In this document: positions 43,568-51,190 of the stretch, piece after piece
How the letters are laid out: each line of letters starts with the position of its first letter
Numbering within the stretch: the stretch's first letter is position 1
Source of the DNA: an uncultured Alphaproteobacteria bacterium
GTDB lineage: Bacteria; Pseudomonadota; Alphaproteobacteria; RF32; CAG-239
Length of the DNA: 64,000 bases
Direction of reading: 5' to 3'
NCBI GenBank assembly: GCA_934255405.1
Contig: CAKQNT010000004.1
Location: 1-64,000, forward strand
The notes under the pieces: model-generated
What the model was told of the DNA's origin: nothing
Database searches by the model: none
What the model saw: only the letters and a program-made list of their open reading frames with translations
Translations under genes and position numbers: made by a program

Positions 43568-45628
43568 TTAAAAGAGTTTCATGACTGCCTGTGCCGCTTG
43601 TGACGCCAGTGATAGGGAATTTATTGCCAACTGTTGCCGTGTCTGTAGTGCCAGCATATTGGCGGATTCCTCGTTCATATCAGCAAGTGTCAACTTATCC
43701 GCACCCTCGGTGAGGATATTAATCAGACTCTCGGTGAAGTCTTGTCGGGTTTGGATTATACTGTAATTATTGCCCAACTCGCTGTCCACTTTGCGCAGGG
43801 TAGAAACTACCGATTTAAGTTGCTCAATGCTGGCTTTAATATCGCTTAACGTCTCCCATTGTGCGGCACCAAGTCCCAATGCCGTTGAGCTGATATCCAT
43901 ACCTTTAATTTCATAAGCATGATTACCATTTTCGTTAAAAGTAACCTTGAGGCTATCGCCTTTAATCAGGTTTACTCCCTGATAATTGCTGTCCGATATT
44001 AATTGGTCGTACGCATTTAAGGCCGTAGTATATTGCTTAGCGTATGAACTCGTCGATACGTCCAACACCTCAACCTCGCGATTGCTGACACTAATATCCC
44101 CACGCCCTTTAGCTATAGCTGTATAAATATTGGGATTGTGTTCCAAATGATAATAATCTTTAATTGCGGTGATATTAGTACCGTGCCAATTGCCCTGCTC
44201 ATCCTGATAAGCGCTATTCTGCCATTTACTGGTACCAATATCCTTAAGAGCAAAGATTGTCGCTAAGGAGCCATCTTCACTGATATGAGTGACAATACCG
44301 ACCGCCTTTTTGCTCCCATCATAATCCTCGGCTGAGCCCCAAGTTTTATCAGCATACATCACATCACCAATTTGGGGAGTTGAACCGGAGGATGAATCAA
44401 AACAATTTTTTAAAAGCGAGAAAGGACGAACGTAATAGATATAATTCATATAGTCGATACCACGATCTCCATTACTTAGATGGAGTTTCCAAGAAACCTT
44501 ATTGTCATACTCAGAAGACGACCAATACCAACCTTCAGTCAGGGTTTTGGCATCGGCTCCTTTGTCTTGCAAAGTTTTAAGCGCAGCATTAACTTTAGCT
44601 TTATTGTCGCCAATCGCACCTGTCTTACCATGTCCCTCGCTAGGTTGGGTAATTTGGCTATAATCAGTGCCATACATATCGGCTAACTCGCCGATACTTG
44701 GCAAATACCATTGCCCCTTGCCAAAATCCGCGTCATTAGTGAGTGAAGCATCTGGTGTATAAGTTTTGCAGGCACTAGCCGCCGCGCCGTCATCACCAAT
44801 CTGATTTACTATCATATCGGTATTATATTTGCCTGCCCAAAGGTCGGGATTGCCATTAACCAGCTTTTGGCTATAGTCGCCGCCCAAGTTAATGTTTTTT
44901 GTTGTATCAAGGCTCAACTTGCCGCCGTTAAGGACTTGTATGCCATACAACCGATTGGCTGTGGTTGTGCCATTTATAGTAATATTGTCTATATCCGCCT
45001 TAGCGCCGGCGATGCTGATAGCCGCGCCCTGCGCCGCGCTGTTGGAATAATTGATAGTTAGTCCGCTAATCTTGGTGTCCGCAATTATATTTATTGCGGC
45101 ATCGCCGGCGACATTCTCACTGCCAACGACCTGAAATCCCTTGGCACCGGCGTAGGTGATACTATGTCCATTGCCGACAATTGTGGTGCCGGCAATATTG
45201 ATGTTTAAAGTGTCGGTAAGGGTGATGTCATCTTGCAGAGATACGATTCCGCCTTGGTTCAGTATCTGCTGGATTTCCAGTGTTGACATAGAAGAATCAA
45301 TTTTATGCACCTCGCCGCCCATTACCTCGCTGGCGGATTGAGCAATTGAACTCATTTGCTCAATCAAATTTGCGGCAGTGCTAATTGCGGTTGAGGCGGT
45401 TTTGATTGTACTAACCGCTTGCCCCATCGAGTCTAATAAGGCGTCAAGGTCATTGGCTCTATTTGTGAGACTTCTGGCAGTGTAATAAGAAGACGGATTA
45501 TCGATTGCAGAATTTACTTTGTTGCCGGTAGCAAGTTTGTTTTGGGTAGAGCTAACCTGCCTGCTGATATTCTGCAGGCTCAATAAGTTACTGCGCATAC
45601 TCGCAGTTAAACTTATCTTTCCGGTCAT
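43568..45628 (-). CDS. Flagellin with a large lectin-like central insertion, 686 residues
   Basis: Residues 1-100 and 545-686 are flagellin D0/D1 (LTASMRSNLLSLQN, NPSSYYTARSLTNRA; and SIIQTRQDFTESLINIL, ALQTRQQLAINSLSLASQAAQAVMKLF). Between them lies about 440 residues of other material. Residues 110-250 are a beta-helix-like run. Residues 285-405 are a DUF1566/FGE-like domain (QWYLPSIGELADMYG, EGWYWSSSEYD, YYVRPF). Residues 418-495 (GDVMYADKTWG, KAVGIVTHIS) normally lie before the WYLP part in this domain family, so the order is permuted. The start at 45628 has AAAAGGAG upstream. It should be exported by the flagellar system and show the insert on the filament surface. A second family member runs off the left window edge. 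Confidence 0.88.
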   Translation of the reverse strand: MTGKISLTASMRSNLLSLQNISRQVSSTQNKLATGNKVNSAIDNPSSYYTARSLTNRANDLDALLDSMGQAVSTIKTASTAISTAANLIEQMSSIAQSASEVMGGEVHKIDSSMSTLEIQQILNQGGIVSLQDDITLTDTLNINIAGTTIVGNGHSITYAGAKGFQVVGSENVAGDAAINIIADTKISGLTINYSNSAAQGAAISIAGAKADIDNITINGTTTANRLYGIQVLNGGKLSLDTTKNINLGGDYSQKLVNGNPDLWAGKYNTDMIVNQIGDDGAAASACKTYTPDASLTNDADFGKGQWYLPSIGELADMYGTDYSQITQPSEGHGKTGAIGDNKAKVNAALKTLQDKGADAKTLTEGWYWSSSEYDNKVSWKLHLSNGDRGIDYMNYIYYVRPFSLLKNCFDSSSGSTPQIGDVMYADKTWGSAEDYDGSKKAVGIVTHISEDGSLATIFALKDIGTSKWQNSAYQDEQGNWHGTNITAIKDYYHLEHNPNIYTAIAKGRGDISVSNREVEVLDVSTSSYAKQYTTALNAYDQLISDSNYQGVNLIKGDSLKVTFNENGNHAYEIKGMDISSTALGLGAAQWETLSDIKASIEQLKSVVSTLRKVDSELGNNYSIIQTRQDFTESLINILTEGADKLTLADMNEESANMLALQTRQQLAINSLSLASQAAQAVMKLF

Positions 45629-45641
45629 ACTCTCTTTACTC

Positions 45642-45760
45642 CTTTTGTCGCACTTTCTCAAAAATTAAATAGCACCTAAAGACTGCTTTTTCCAGTGTTA
45701 ACGCCTAGTTTTCAACAACTATTGACAGGTTATTTTTTGCCTCAAGATAAAGATGCTTTT
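45642..45760. repeat. Flagellin-upstream repeat, copy 2
   Basis: The stretch just upstream of the complete flagellin gene. It shares TTTTGTCGCACTTTCTCAAA, the TTTTCAACAACTATTGACAG block and TTATTTTTTGCCT with copies at 91-213 and 45971-46093 but is more diverged from them than they are from each other. Confidence 0.75.
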
Positions 45761-45824
45761 TTGGCCACCCCCATCTAAATCGTCTAGCTTGGTAAGTTCG
45801 CCAAGGCTCACTAACCGCGCGTCG

Positions 45825-45959
45825 GTCACTTGTTTACTAGTTTCGCTGCGTTTGCTCACGCCGCACTAGCTCAACAAGTAAACTTACGTCGCTTGCGGTA
45901 AAAACAACCGGAGCAACGGTTGTTTTTATCCTCGCGCCCCGTCGATGGGGAAGACTTAC
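45825..45959. repeat. Direct repeat flanking the flagellin gene, upstream copy
   Basis: Partner of 43420-43554 at an exact offset of 2405 bases. Together they bracket the gene and its leader. It includes a second copy of the AAAAACAACC hairpin. Confidence 0.85.
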
Positions 45960-45970
45960 AAGGTGCTGGT

Positions 45971-46093
45971 TTTTGTCGCACTTTCTCAAATTATAAATAA
46001 AACCTAAACGCAAATTTTTCCAGTGTTAACGCTTAGTTTTCAACAACTATTGACTGATTATTTTTTGCCTTGAGGTAAAGATGGATTGCTTCT
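45971..46093. repeat. Orphan flagellin-upstream repeat, copy 3
   Basis: Nearly identical to 91-213 but with no flagellin ORF attached. The homology stops exactly at the ribosome binding site, where CTCC is replaced by CTGG. It reads as a scar of a deleted or moved flagellin gene. Confidence 0.75.
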
Positions 46094-46254
46094 ATCTCAC
46101 CCCCATCTAAATCTTCCCCCGTCAAGGGGGAAGACTTATAAAGCACTCTACCTATCCTCGCGCCCCGTCGATGGGGAAGACTTATAAGGCACTATCTCTA
46201 TCCTCCACCTTGATGGGGAAGATGCTTGTTAGTGAAAATAATCAAATAAAGCTA

Positions 46255-46283
46255 TTGACAAATATGGAAGAAAGTGGTTTATA
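46255..46283 (+). promoter_or_regulatory. Sigma-70-type promoter P1 of a gene-free locus
   Basis: TTGACA (46255-46260), 17-base spacer, TTTATA (46278-46283), then GTGCTCAC. No coding gene follows. The downstream promoter P2 has the same -35, spacing and -10. Confidence 0.65.
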
Positions 46284-46289
46284 GTGCTC

Positions 46290-46440
46290 ACTTTTTGATT
46301 TTTTACAGATTATTATATTTAGAGGTGCAAATCACGACCAGACATTAAATATGTTTAATCATTCGCAAGGCTAGTTAATGAAATGTCATTACATAGATGC
46401 CCTAAGTGCTGATGATTGGTTATGTTGCCTCTGATTTTTT
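46290..46440 (+). ncRNA. Candidate structured small RNA 1
   Basis: Starts just after P1. AGAGG..CAA (46321-46330) closes with TTGCCTCT (46425-46432) around about 90 bases that contain an ATTAAA-TATG-TTTAAT hairpin. GATTTTTT follows the closing stem. The overall shape (promoter, long closed stem, T-tract) is that of a small RNA. I could not match it to 6S, RNase P or SRP RNA. Confidence 0.45.
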
Positions 46441-46689
46441 GAAATACTGGAGATTGCGCTCTTTCTTTACGCCTTTTAGGCCGATTGCAAACAGCTCTTT
46501 CTTCTTTGAAATTTTGCTATTTTGGAGTTTATTAGAGTATGCCCGTTGCGAAATGAGTTTTTACTCTATGCTTCTGCCATAATATTGAGATTTAATTGTT
46601 TTGTTCATGGCACGGTTCGTTGTGAAACGCGCTTTGTCATTATTGCATGATTTAATTTTACTGATTCATTGTGTTAAAATTGATTTGAG
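46441..46689 (+). other. AT-rich stretch with a repeated stem-loop
   Basis: No gene seen. GTTCGTTGTGAAACGCGCT occurs at 46615-46633 and again at 46694-46712. In both, CGTT-GTGA-AACG forms a small hairpin with a GNRA loop. Confidence 0.5.
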
Positions 46690-46721
46690 AGGAGTTCGTT
46701 GTGAAACGCGCTCCTTTTTTT
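46690..46721 (+). terminator. Terminator with GNRA loop
   Basis: AGGAG / CTCCT outer stem (46690-46694, 46711-46715), TT/CG internal loop, inner CGTT-GTGA-AACG, then seven T. A short GTG-started reading frame through it (46701-46886) has a GGAG upstream, but I treat it as chance. Confidence 0.7.
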
Positions 46722-46746
46722 ATTTTAAAATTTTCCAAAATAATTA

Positions 46747-46775
46747 TTGACAAAATTTTACAAATATGTTTTATA
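46747..46775 (+). promoter_or_regulatory. Sigma-70-type promoter P2
   Basis: TTGACA (46747-46752), 17-base spacer, TTTATA (46770-46775), followed by TACCCTCAC, very like P1. Confidence 0.65.
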
Positions 46776-46781
46776 TACCCT

Positions 46782-47160
46782 CACAATTTTATTAAAAAGA
46801 TATTATTTTATACTGAGACAGTCGACATTTTACACAAAAATATGTTGATGTTTCGGGTTCTATATTGGTTCTGCACAAAAAACTAACATTTCCGATCTTC
46901 CAACTAACACATAGGTAAAAACAACCTATATTGTGCAGAACCCCCTATATAAACGAGGCGAGACTTACACTGAAACAGTACTTCTTCTGCCATATATACT
47001 ACTATGTTGATGAGTATGTTCTTGCCTCGTTTTTACAAATAACCGTCGCTTCGGCCACGGTTGTAGTATTCAGGAGAGTTTTATGGGTTCTCTCTTGAGT
47101 ATCGCTAACTTTCTTTGCATGAGGGCGTTCCTGTCGTGAGACACGAATGCTCTTTTTTTT
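46782..47160 (+). ncRNA. Candidate multi-hairpin RNA 2
   Basis: About 380 bases after P2 with successive helices: GGTTCTGCACAA / TTGTGCAGAACC (46867-46878, 46931-46942); AAACGAGGC / GCCTCGTTT (46951-46959, 47024-47032), closing a possible three-way junction that holds ACTG-AAA-CAGT, with five T after it; AACCGT / ACGGTT (about 47040-47063); and a final terminator at 47121-47160. It may be one RNA or two. No ORF with coding character covers it, and no known family is recognised. Confidence 0.5.
47121..47160 (+). terminator. Three-tier terminator with GTGA loop
   Basis: GAG/CTC, CGTTC/GAATG and TGTC-GTGA-GACA (47132-47143) stack into one hairpin followed by eight T (47153-47160). Confidence 0.85.
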
Positions 47161-47281
47161 GCCTTTTTCTTCCTTTTTAAGTTTTTGTACATTTTTTGTC
47201 TTTTTTAGCTTGCATTATCCGGCAAAATGTGCTTATATGCTCGTTAGATAAATTGTATTACTAACATAAATTATTTAAATT

Positions 47282-47599
47282 ATGAAAAAGAAAATTGAAA
47301 ATGGTCTTGAAAAGATGATGCATTACGCAAAACCGAGAGGAATTTACGTAAGACAAAGCACTCTTGGGCTCTACAAGGTCGTAAAGGGCAAGAAAGCTGC
47401 GATACATGAGGCTGTTAAGGCGGTAACGAGGGACGGCGTCAAAGGCTGGATCATCAACATGGCAGACCGCCAGCGCAAGTTCTACTCTGAATCAGAAGTG
47501 CTTGTGTTCCCCTGCTCCGAGGCTGATTGCGACAACAAAGACGCAAAGCCAGCCAAGAGACGGTATACGCGCAAACGAGCCGGCTCGGTGGAAGACTGA
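47282..47599 (+). CDS. Hypothetical basic protein, 105 residues
   Basis: No family recognised. The protein is Lys/Arg-rich with a KGKKAAIHEAVKAVTRDGVKGWIINMADRQRK middle, an acidic CSEADCDNKDA stretch and a basic tail (KPAKRRYTRKRAG). This is compatible with a small nucleic-acid-binding protein. Its codon use is richer in G and C than the AT-rich DNA before it. It starts 120 bases after the RNA locus and ends at a strong terminator. No clear ribosome site precedes the ATG. Confidence 0.55.
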   Translation: MKKKIENGLEKMMHYAKPRGIYVRQSTLGLYKVVKGKKAAIHEAVKAVTRDGVKGWIINMADRQRKFYSESEVLVFPCSEADCDNKDAKPAKRRYTRKRAGSVED

Positions 47600-47614
47600 T
47601 CCTTCCCAACAAAA

Positions 47615-47646
47615 AAATCCTCTCTTTTGCAAGAGAGGATTTTCCT
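47615..47646 (+). terminator. Bidirectional terminator between hypothetical gene and dut
   Basis: Perfect 12-pair hairpin AAATCCTCTCTT-TTGC-AAGAGAGGATTT (47615-47626, 47631-47642) with T-rich flanks. Confidence 0.95.
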
Positions 47647-47669
47647 TTTTTAAATCATCTTTGCGGCGC

Positions 47670-48146
47670 TTAGCGACCGGTAGAGCCAAAGCCGTTTGCC
47701 CCTCGCTCGGTGCCAAGCTTTTCAAAATCCTCGGCGCTGATTTCTTCAAACTCCGCCATATAGGGAAAAGGCAATTCAACCTGAGCAATCTTATCACCGG
47801 GGGTAACCACATAATCTTTGCCGCTATTCTCGCCATTGGTATTGAGCAGACCGATAATCAGCTCGCCGCGGTAATCAGTATCAATAATGCCGGCAATGGT
47901 AATTATTCCATGCTTGATGGCTAATCCACTGCGTGAGTTGACCCGAAACCACAGCGGCGACTCCGGCGCCAACTTAATACCGGTAGGAATCCCGATGTGC
48001 TCACCGGCGCGAATCGTCATCGGCTCGGAGATTGCGGCACAGATATCAAAGCAAGCGGCTCCCTCGCTGCCATAGGTAAGGTTAGAAGAATTTTCCACAT
48101 AATGCGGAAGTTTGGTATATTTTACGATTGTTTTAATTCTCTGCAT
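47670..48146 (-). CDS. dut: dUTP diphosphatase
   Basis: A 158-residue trimeric dUTPase that turns dUTP into dUMP, the substrate of thymidylate synthase. Motifs are visible in order: GAACFDICA, RSGLA, GIIDTDYRGEL, and the C-terminal ERGANGFGSTGR that closes over the active site. It is last in folA-thyA-dut, 11 bases after thyA. Confidence 0.96.
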   Translation of the reverse strand: MQRIKTIVKYTKLPHYVENSSNLTYGSEGAACFDICAAISEPMTIRAGEHIGIPTGIKLAPESPLWFRVNSRSGLAIKHGIITIAGIIDTDYRGELIIGLLNTNGENSGKDYVVTPGDKIAQVELPFPYMAEFEEISAEDFEKLGTERGANGFGSTGR

Positions 48147-48157
48147 AACGCCCTCAC

Positions 48158-48946
48158 CTAGACCGCAACATCACCTTTGATTGACGGATGGCATTGGTAT
48201 CCGACCAACTCAAAATCCTCGTATTTAAAATCAAATACATCTTTAACCTCAGGATTAATCTTCATCTGCGGCAGCGGATACGGATCTCTGGCAAGTTGTT
48301 GTTTTACCTGTTCAAAATGATTGCTATATATATGAGCATTGCCCAGAGTGTGGACAAACTCTCCAGCTTTGAGTCCGGTTACCTGCGCAATCATCATTGT
48401 AAGCAGTGAATAAGACGCGATATTGAACGGAACCCCCAAGAACATATCGCAACTGCGCTGATAAAGCTGGCAATTAAGCCGACCATCGGGCGTGACATCA
48501 AATTGAAAAAAGCAATGACAAGGCGGCAGCGCCATCTTGTCTATCTGCGCCGGATTCCACGCACTGACAATCAAGCGGCGGTCTTGCGGATTTTTCTTTA
48601 TCCGCTCTATCACGTCTTTTATCTGATCTATTCCCTCACCGTTAAAATTGCGCCACTGATAGCCATAGACCGGACCGAGATTGCCGTCTTTATCCGCCCA
48701 TTCGTCCCAAATATGAACATTATTATCAGTCAGATATTTGATATTGGTGTTGCCGGAAAGCAGCCAGATAAGCTCGTGAATAATACCTTTTAGAAACACT
48801 TTTTTGGTGGTGACCAGCGGAAACCCCTTGCTCAAGTCAAAACGCATTTGTCGTCCGAACACTTTGCGGGCATATACTCCGGTGCGATTGTCGGCATCCT
48901 GTCCGTTTTGCATAATATCGCGAAGCAGATCCAAATATTGCTTCAT
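48158..48946 (-). CDS. thyA: Thymidylate synthase ThyA
   Basis: A 262-residue folate-dependent thymidylate synthase. The catalytic Cys143 is in LPPCHCFFQF. Other family marks are RQMRFDLSKGFPLVTTKK, QDRRLIVSAWNP and DMFLGVPFNIASY. It makes dTMP from dUMP and methylene-THF, and its neighbours supply dUMP (dut) and recycle DHF (folA). It overlaps folA by four bases. Confidence 0.97.
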   Translation of the reverse strand: MKQYLDLLRDIMQNGQDADNRTGVYARKVFGRQMRFDLSKGFPLVTTKKVFLKGIIHELIWLLSGNTNIKYLTDNNVHIWDEWADKDGNLGPVYGYQWRNFNGEGIDQIKDVIERIKKNPQDRRLIVSAWNPAQIDKMALPPCHCFFQFDVTPDGRLNCQLYQRSCDMFLGVPFNIASYSLLTMMIAQVTGLKAGEFVHTLGNAHIYSNHFEQVKQQLARDPYPLPQMKINPEVKDVFDFKYEDFELVGYQCHPSIKGDVAV

Positions 48947-49518
48947 AATAAGTCCTCCTCAATAGCGTTGATAATTCTTTTTAAGACTGATTGTTCTACA
49001 AAATCGCCTTTTTTGACATATACACGGGTTATGATGTTGTCCAGTTCATAATCCTGCGACATTTGCCGATATTGACGTTGCAAAACATCTACGCAGGCGC
49101 TGATATCTACCGGTTTGCCGTCTAAATCTGTCGGCAAATCTCCCTGATACTCGCAATCCACAACAATATCAGGCATAAGCTTGGCACCGCCGGACATAAA
49201 CAACTTATAGATTGTGGCGCCGCCGGAAATATACAAGTCCTCCGGAAAATCTTTGAATTCGTTGATATTGTTAACCACAAAATGATTGGCTGAATCCGCA
49301 ACCTCATAGTCGGGATTGAGTGTCAACACATATATTTTGCGATTGGGCAATGTATGATTTGGAAAAGTCTCATACGTGGTTTCTCCCGCCACCAGATTCT
49401 GCCCCTCGGTAATACGGCGAAAACGCTTAAAATCAGATTTTATATGCCATGGAATATGGGGGCCGATACCGATAACATTATCGCCCTTGTGGCGACACCA
49501 TACAGCAACTTTGGTCAT
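48943..49518 (-). CDS. folA: Dihydrofolate reductase
   Basis: About 191 residues, longer than the usual 160 because of a C-terminal extension (VKKGDFVEQSVLKRIINAIEEDLL). Core motifs are NVIGIGPHIPWHIKSDFKRFRRIT (active-site Asp in KSDF), GETTYETFP and YISGGATIYKLF. Start 49518 is chosen for AAGGAGCTCAAA just upstream; the open frame extends 26 codons further without support. It recycles dihydrofolate made by ThyA. Confidence 0.93.
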   Translation of the reverse strand: MTKVAVWCRHKGDNVIGIGPHIPWHIKSDFKRFRRITEGQNLVAGETTYETFPNHTLPNRKIYVLTLNPDYEVADSANHFVVNNINEFKDFPEDLYISGGATIYKLFMSGGAKLMPDIVVDCEYQGDLPTDLDGKPVDISACVDVLQRQYRQMSQDYELDNIITRVYVKKGDFVEQSVLKRIINAIEEDLL

Positions 49519-49625
49519 TTTGAGCTCCTTGTTTGTATGGCGCACAGTATAAATTCTTATTGCAAAAAACTCAAAGAAATATCCGTTATTGCTCACAACA
49601 AAATATTTATGACTTATCTTATATC

Positions 49626-49653
49626 TTGAAATCTTCAGAAAAATGCATATAAT
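49626..49653 (+). promoter_or_regulatory. Promoter of ssrA
   Basis: TTGAAA (49626-49631), 16-base spacer, TATAAT (49648-49653). Predicted start near 49660. Confidence 0.85.
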
Positions 49654-49659
49654 GCCCCT

Positions 49660-49971
49660 TGTCGAAGCAATTCGACTGTGACACCAGAGGCACTATGAAA
49701 TAGGCGCTTTGGACCTGGGGGCAGTACCCAGCACCTCCACCAATACCAATTATGGGGGTGAAATAGGATTGACAGGGTGTAGTAAAGATAGATTGCTGTG
49801 TCCGGTGAGATACCACCGTTATCGGTTCAACTTAAAATGAATGCTAACGATAATAACGTAGCACCTGTTGCAATGGCCGCTTAATTGCAGTCGCAACAAA
49901 CTAAATCCTTTTAGCTTTGGTTAGCTAAGAGTGGGGCTGTCGGGACTTGCCCAGCAACAGGAAAGTCCCCC
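49660..49971 (+). ncRNA. ssrA: Circularly permuted two-piece tmRNA
   Basis: The acceptor piece comes first: T-arm-like CTGGG-GGCAGTA-CCCAG, then CACCTCC (49732-49738), A and CCA (49740-49742). A spacer of about 11 bases follows, then the coding piece begins with GGGGGTG (49754-49760), fully pairing with CACCTCC, and GATTGACAGG. The tag frame is GCT at 49843 to TAA at 49882-49884 and encodes ANDNNVAPVAMAA, ending in the Ala-Ala that ClpXP and the tag adaptor need. A GGGACTT/AAGTCCC helix (49942-49948, 49963-49969) closes the 3' part. Cleavage of the spacer should give two RNAs, as in other alphaproteobacteria. sspB starts 20 bases later. Confidence 0.95.
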
Positions 49972-49990
49972 TTATTTTATCAAAGGGTGA

Positions 49991-50452
49991 ATGATGAAAG
50001 AGTTGGAAATTAATTACGATAAACTGGTTGAAAAATCACTCAAGCACGTGGTGATTGAGGCATTGAAAATTGCCGCAGACGAGGGTCTGCCCGGCGAGCA
50101 CCATTTTTATATCACTTTCAAAACCAACCACCCAAACGCCAGAGTTTCGGCTCAATTGCTCAACCAATATCCAGAGGATATGACTATTGTGCTGCAGCAC
50201 CAGTTTGCTAATCTGATGGTTGGCGCAACATATTTTGAAGTTGATTTGAGCTTTGGCGGAATTCCTCAAACATTGCGTATTCCTTATGACGCAATCACCT
50301 ATTTTGCCGATCCGCACGCCAAATTTGCGCTAAGCTTTAGCAACAGTGATGATATGTTTGTTAAGGACGAAACGTTGGAAGATATACAAGAAGAGCTAAA
50401 AACAAGCGCTCCGGTTATATCGATAGACGAATATCGGAAGAAACATGCGTAA
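49991..50452 (+). CDS. sspB: SspB-type ClpXP adaptor (alphaproteobacterial)
   Basis: A 153-residue protein with the SspB fold sequence (YDKLVEKSLKHVVIEALKIAADEGLPGEHHFYITF, IPYDAITYFADPHAKFALSF, given in parts) and a C-terminal ClpX-docking tail (PVISIDEYRKKHA). SspB tethers ssrA-tagged chains to ClpXP. It starts directly after the ssrA gene, with AAAGGG before the ATG pair at 49991/49994, so the tag and its reader are neighbours and may share transcription. Confidence 0.9.
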   Translation: MMKELEINYDKLVEKSLKHVVIEALKIAADEGLPGEHHFYITFKTNHPNARVSAQLLNQYPEDMTIVLQHQFANLMVGATYFEVDLSFGGIPQTLRIPYDAITYFADPHAKFALSFSNSDDMFVKDETLEDIQEELKTSAPVISIDEYRKKHA

Positions 50453-50654
50453 AATCTCGGTAATTATTGCCAACCGCCACTCGACCAGCATTTGTCTGGA
50501 AGAAGAGTTTTTTGAGGCTCTAAAACAAATTGCCGCCGCCAGGAATCTGAGTATAAACGCCCTGATAACCGAAATTGACGCCGCTCGCGACACAGAGAAT
50601 CTCTCCAGCGCAATCAGAGTCTATATTCTAAAAAATTTTATGAATAAAAACTAA
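50445..50654 (+). CDS. Ribbon-helix-helix domain protein (RHH_4 type), 69 residues
   Basis: A small predicted DNA-binding protein: a strand (STSICLEEEFFEALKQIA), two helices (NLSINALITEID) and a C-terminal helix. This family is commonly found beside sspB in alphaproteobacteria. Its start overlaps the sspB end by eight bases, so translation is probably coupled. Target unknown. Confidence 0.82.
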   Translation: MRKISVIIANRHSTSICLEEEFFEALKQIAAARNLSINALITEIDAARDTENLSSAIRVYILKNFMNKN

Positions 50655-51124
50655 ATTTGCCCGTTTTTGTTGAGCCCGCCAAACGGGTTATATTGACCGA
50701 CTCCGCCAAAATATTTGCGGAAAAATCCGGGGTTTTCACCGGGGGCGGCAGTTTCATCAGAACTAACTTTAACTTCTTGCCCGTGAGCCTTGTTCAGGCG
50801 GGAAATAGAATCGACTTTGCCAGTATGATCAAAGCGGATTGTCAGCACATCGCGGTTGACTTCTTCCGGAGCAAAAAACGCCACTTTTTTAATATCTGAT
50901 GACATATAAATCCATGTGTTGCGGTCAAGCGATATAATTGATGACGGCGCTCCCAAAACCTGCATTACCTTGTCCTGCGTATCGCCTTCAGAAATCTCGG
51001 CAATGCGTTCTTCGGTCGGCATATTGCCGTTGTGAGAGACAAACCACTCATTGGTTTGGGCTGTGGAGCAAGCACTCAAAAAACAAGCCAGCGCGCCGGC
51101 ATATAAAAATTTGGGAGTTGACAT
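50651..51124 (-). CDS. bamE: BamE-like outer-membrane assembly lipoprotein
   Basis: A 157-residue lipoprotein with signal peptide and lipobox LSAC (Cys19), then the SmpA/OmlA domain (GDTQDKVMQVLGAPSSIISLDRNTWIYMSS... DVLTIRFDHTGKVDSISRL, in parts). It stabilises the BAM complex. A Gly/Pro/Asn-rich tail (FGGVGQYNPFGGLNKNG) follows the domain. It diverges from yceD, the usual alphaproteobacterial arrangement. AAGGAA precedes the ATG. Confidence 0.9.
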   Translation of the reverse strand: MSTPKFLYAGALACFLSACSTAQTNEWFVSHNGNMPTEERIAEISEGDTQDKVMQVLGAPSSIISLDRNTWIYMSSDIKKVAFFAPEEVNRDVLTIRFDHTGKVDSISRLNKAHGQEVKVSSDETAAPGENPGFFRKYFGGVGQYNPFGGLNKNGQI

Positions 51125-51190
51125 CTGATATTCCTTGCAGTTATATCCTAGAATAAATTTAGTCCTTTATATAACATAAGGAAAGTATTT

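Noticed and set aside
43568..45628. Diversity-generating retroelement acting on the flagellin insert
   Set aside because: The lectin-like fold invites the idea, but no reverse transcriptase, accessory protein or template repeat is visible in the window.
46290..46440. 6S RNA (ssrS)
   Set aside because: A long closed stem with a bulged centre would fit in outline, but I could not find the conserved 6S bubble or flanking gene context, so I leave it as an unnamed candidate.
46701..46886. GTG-started 61-codon frame with GGAG upstream
   Set aside because: Its start lies inside a terminator hairpin with a T7 tract, the peptide is Phe/Ile/Lys-rich from AT-rich DNA, and the start sequence is part of a repeated stem-loop.
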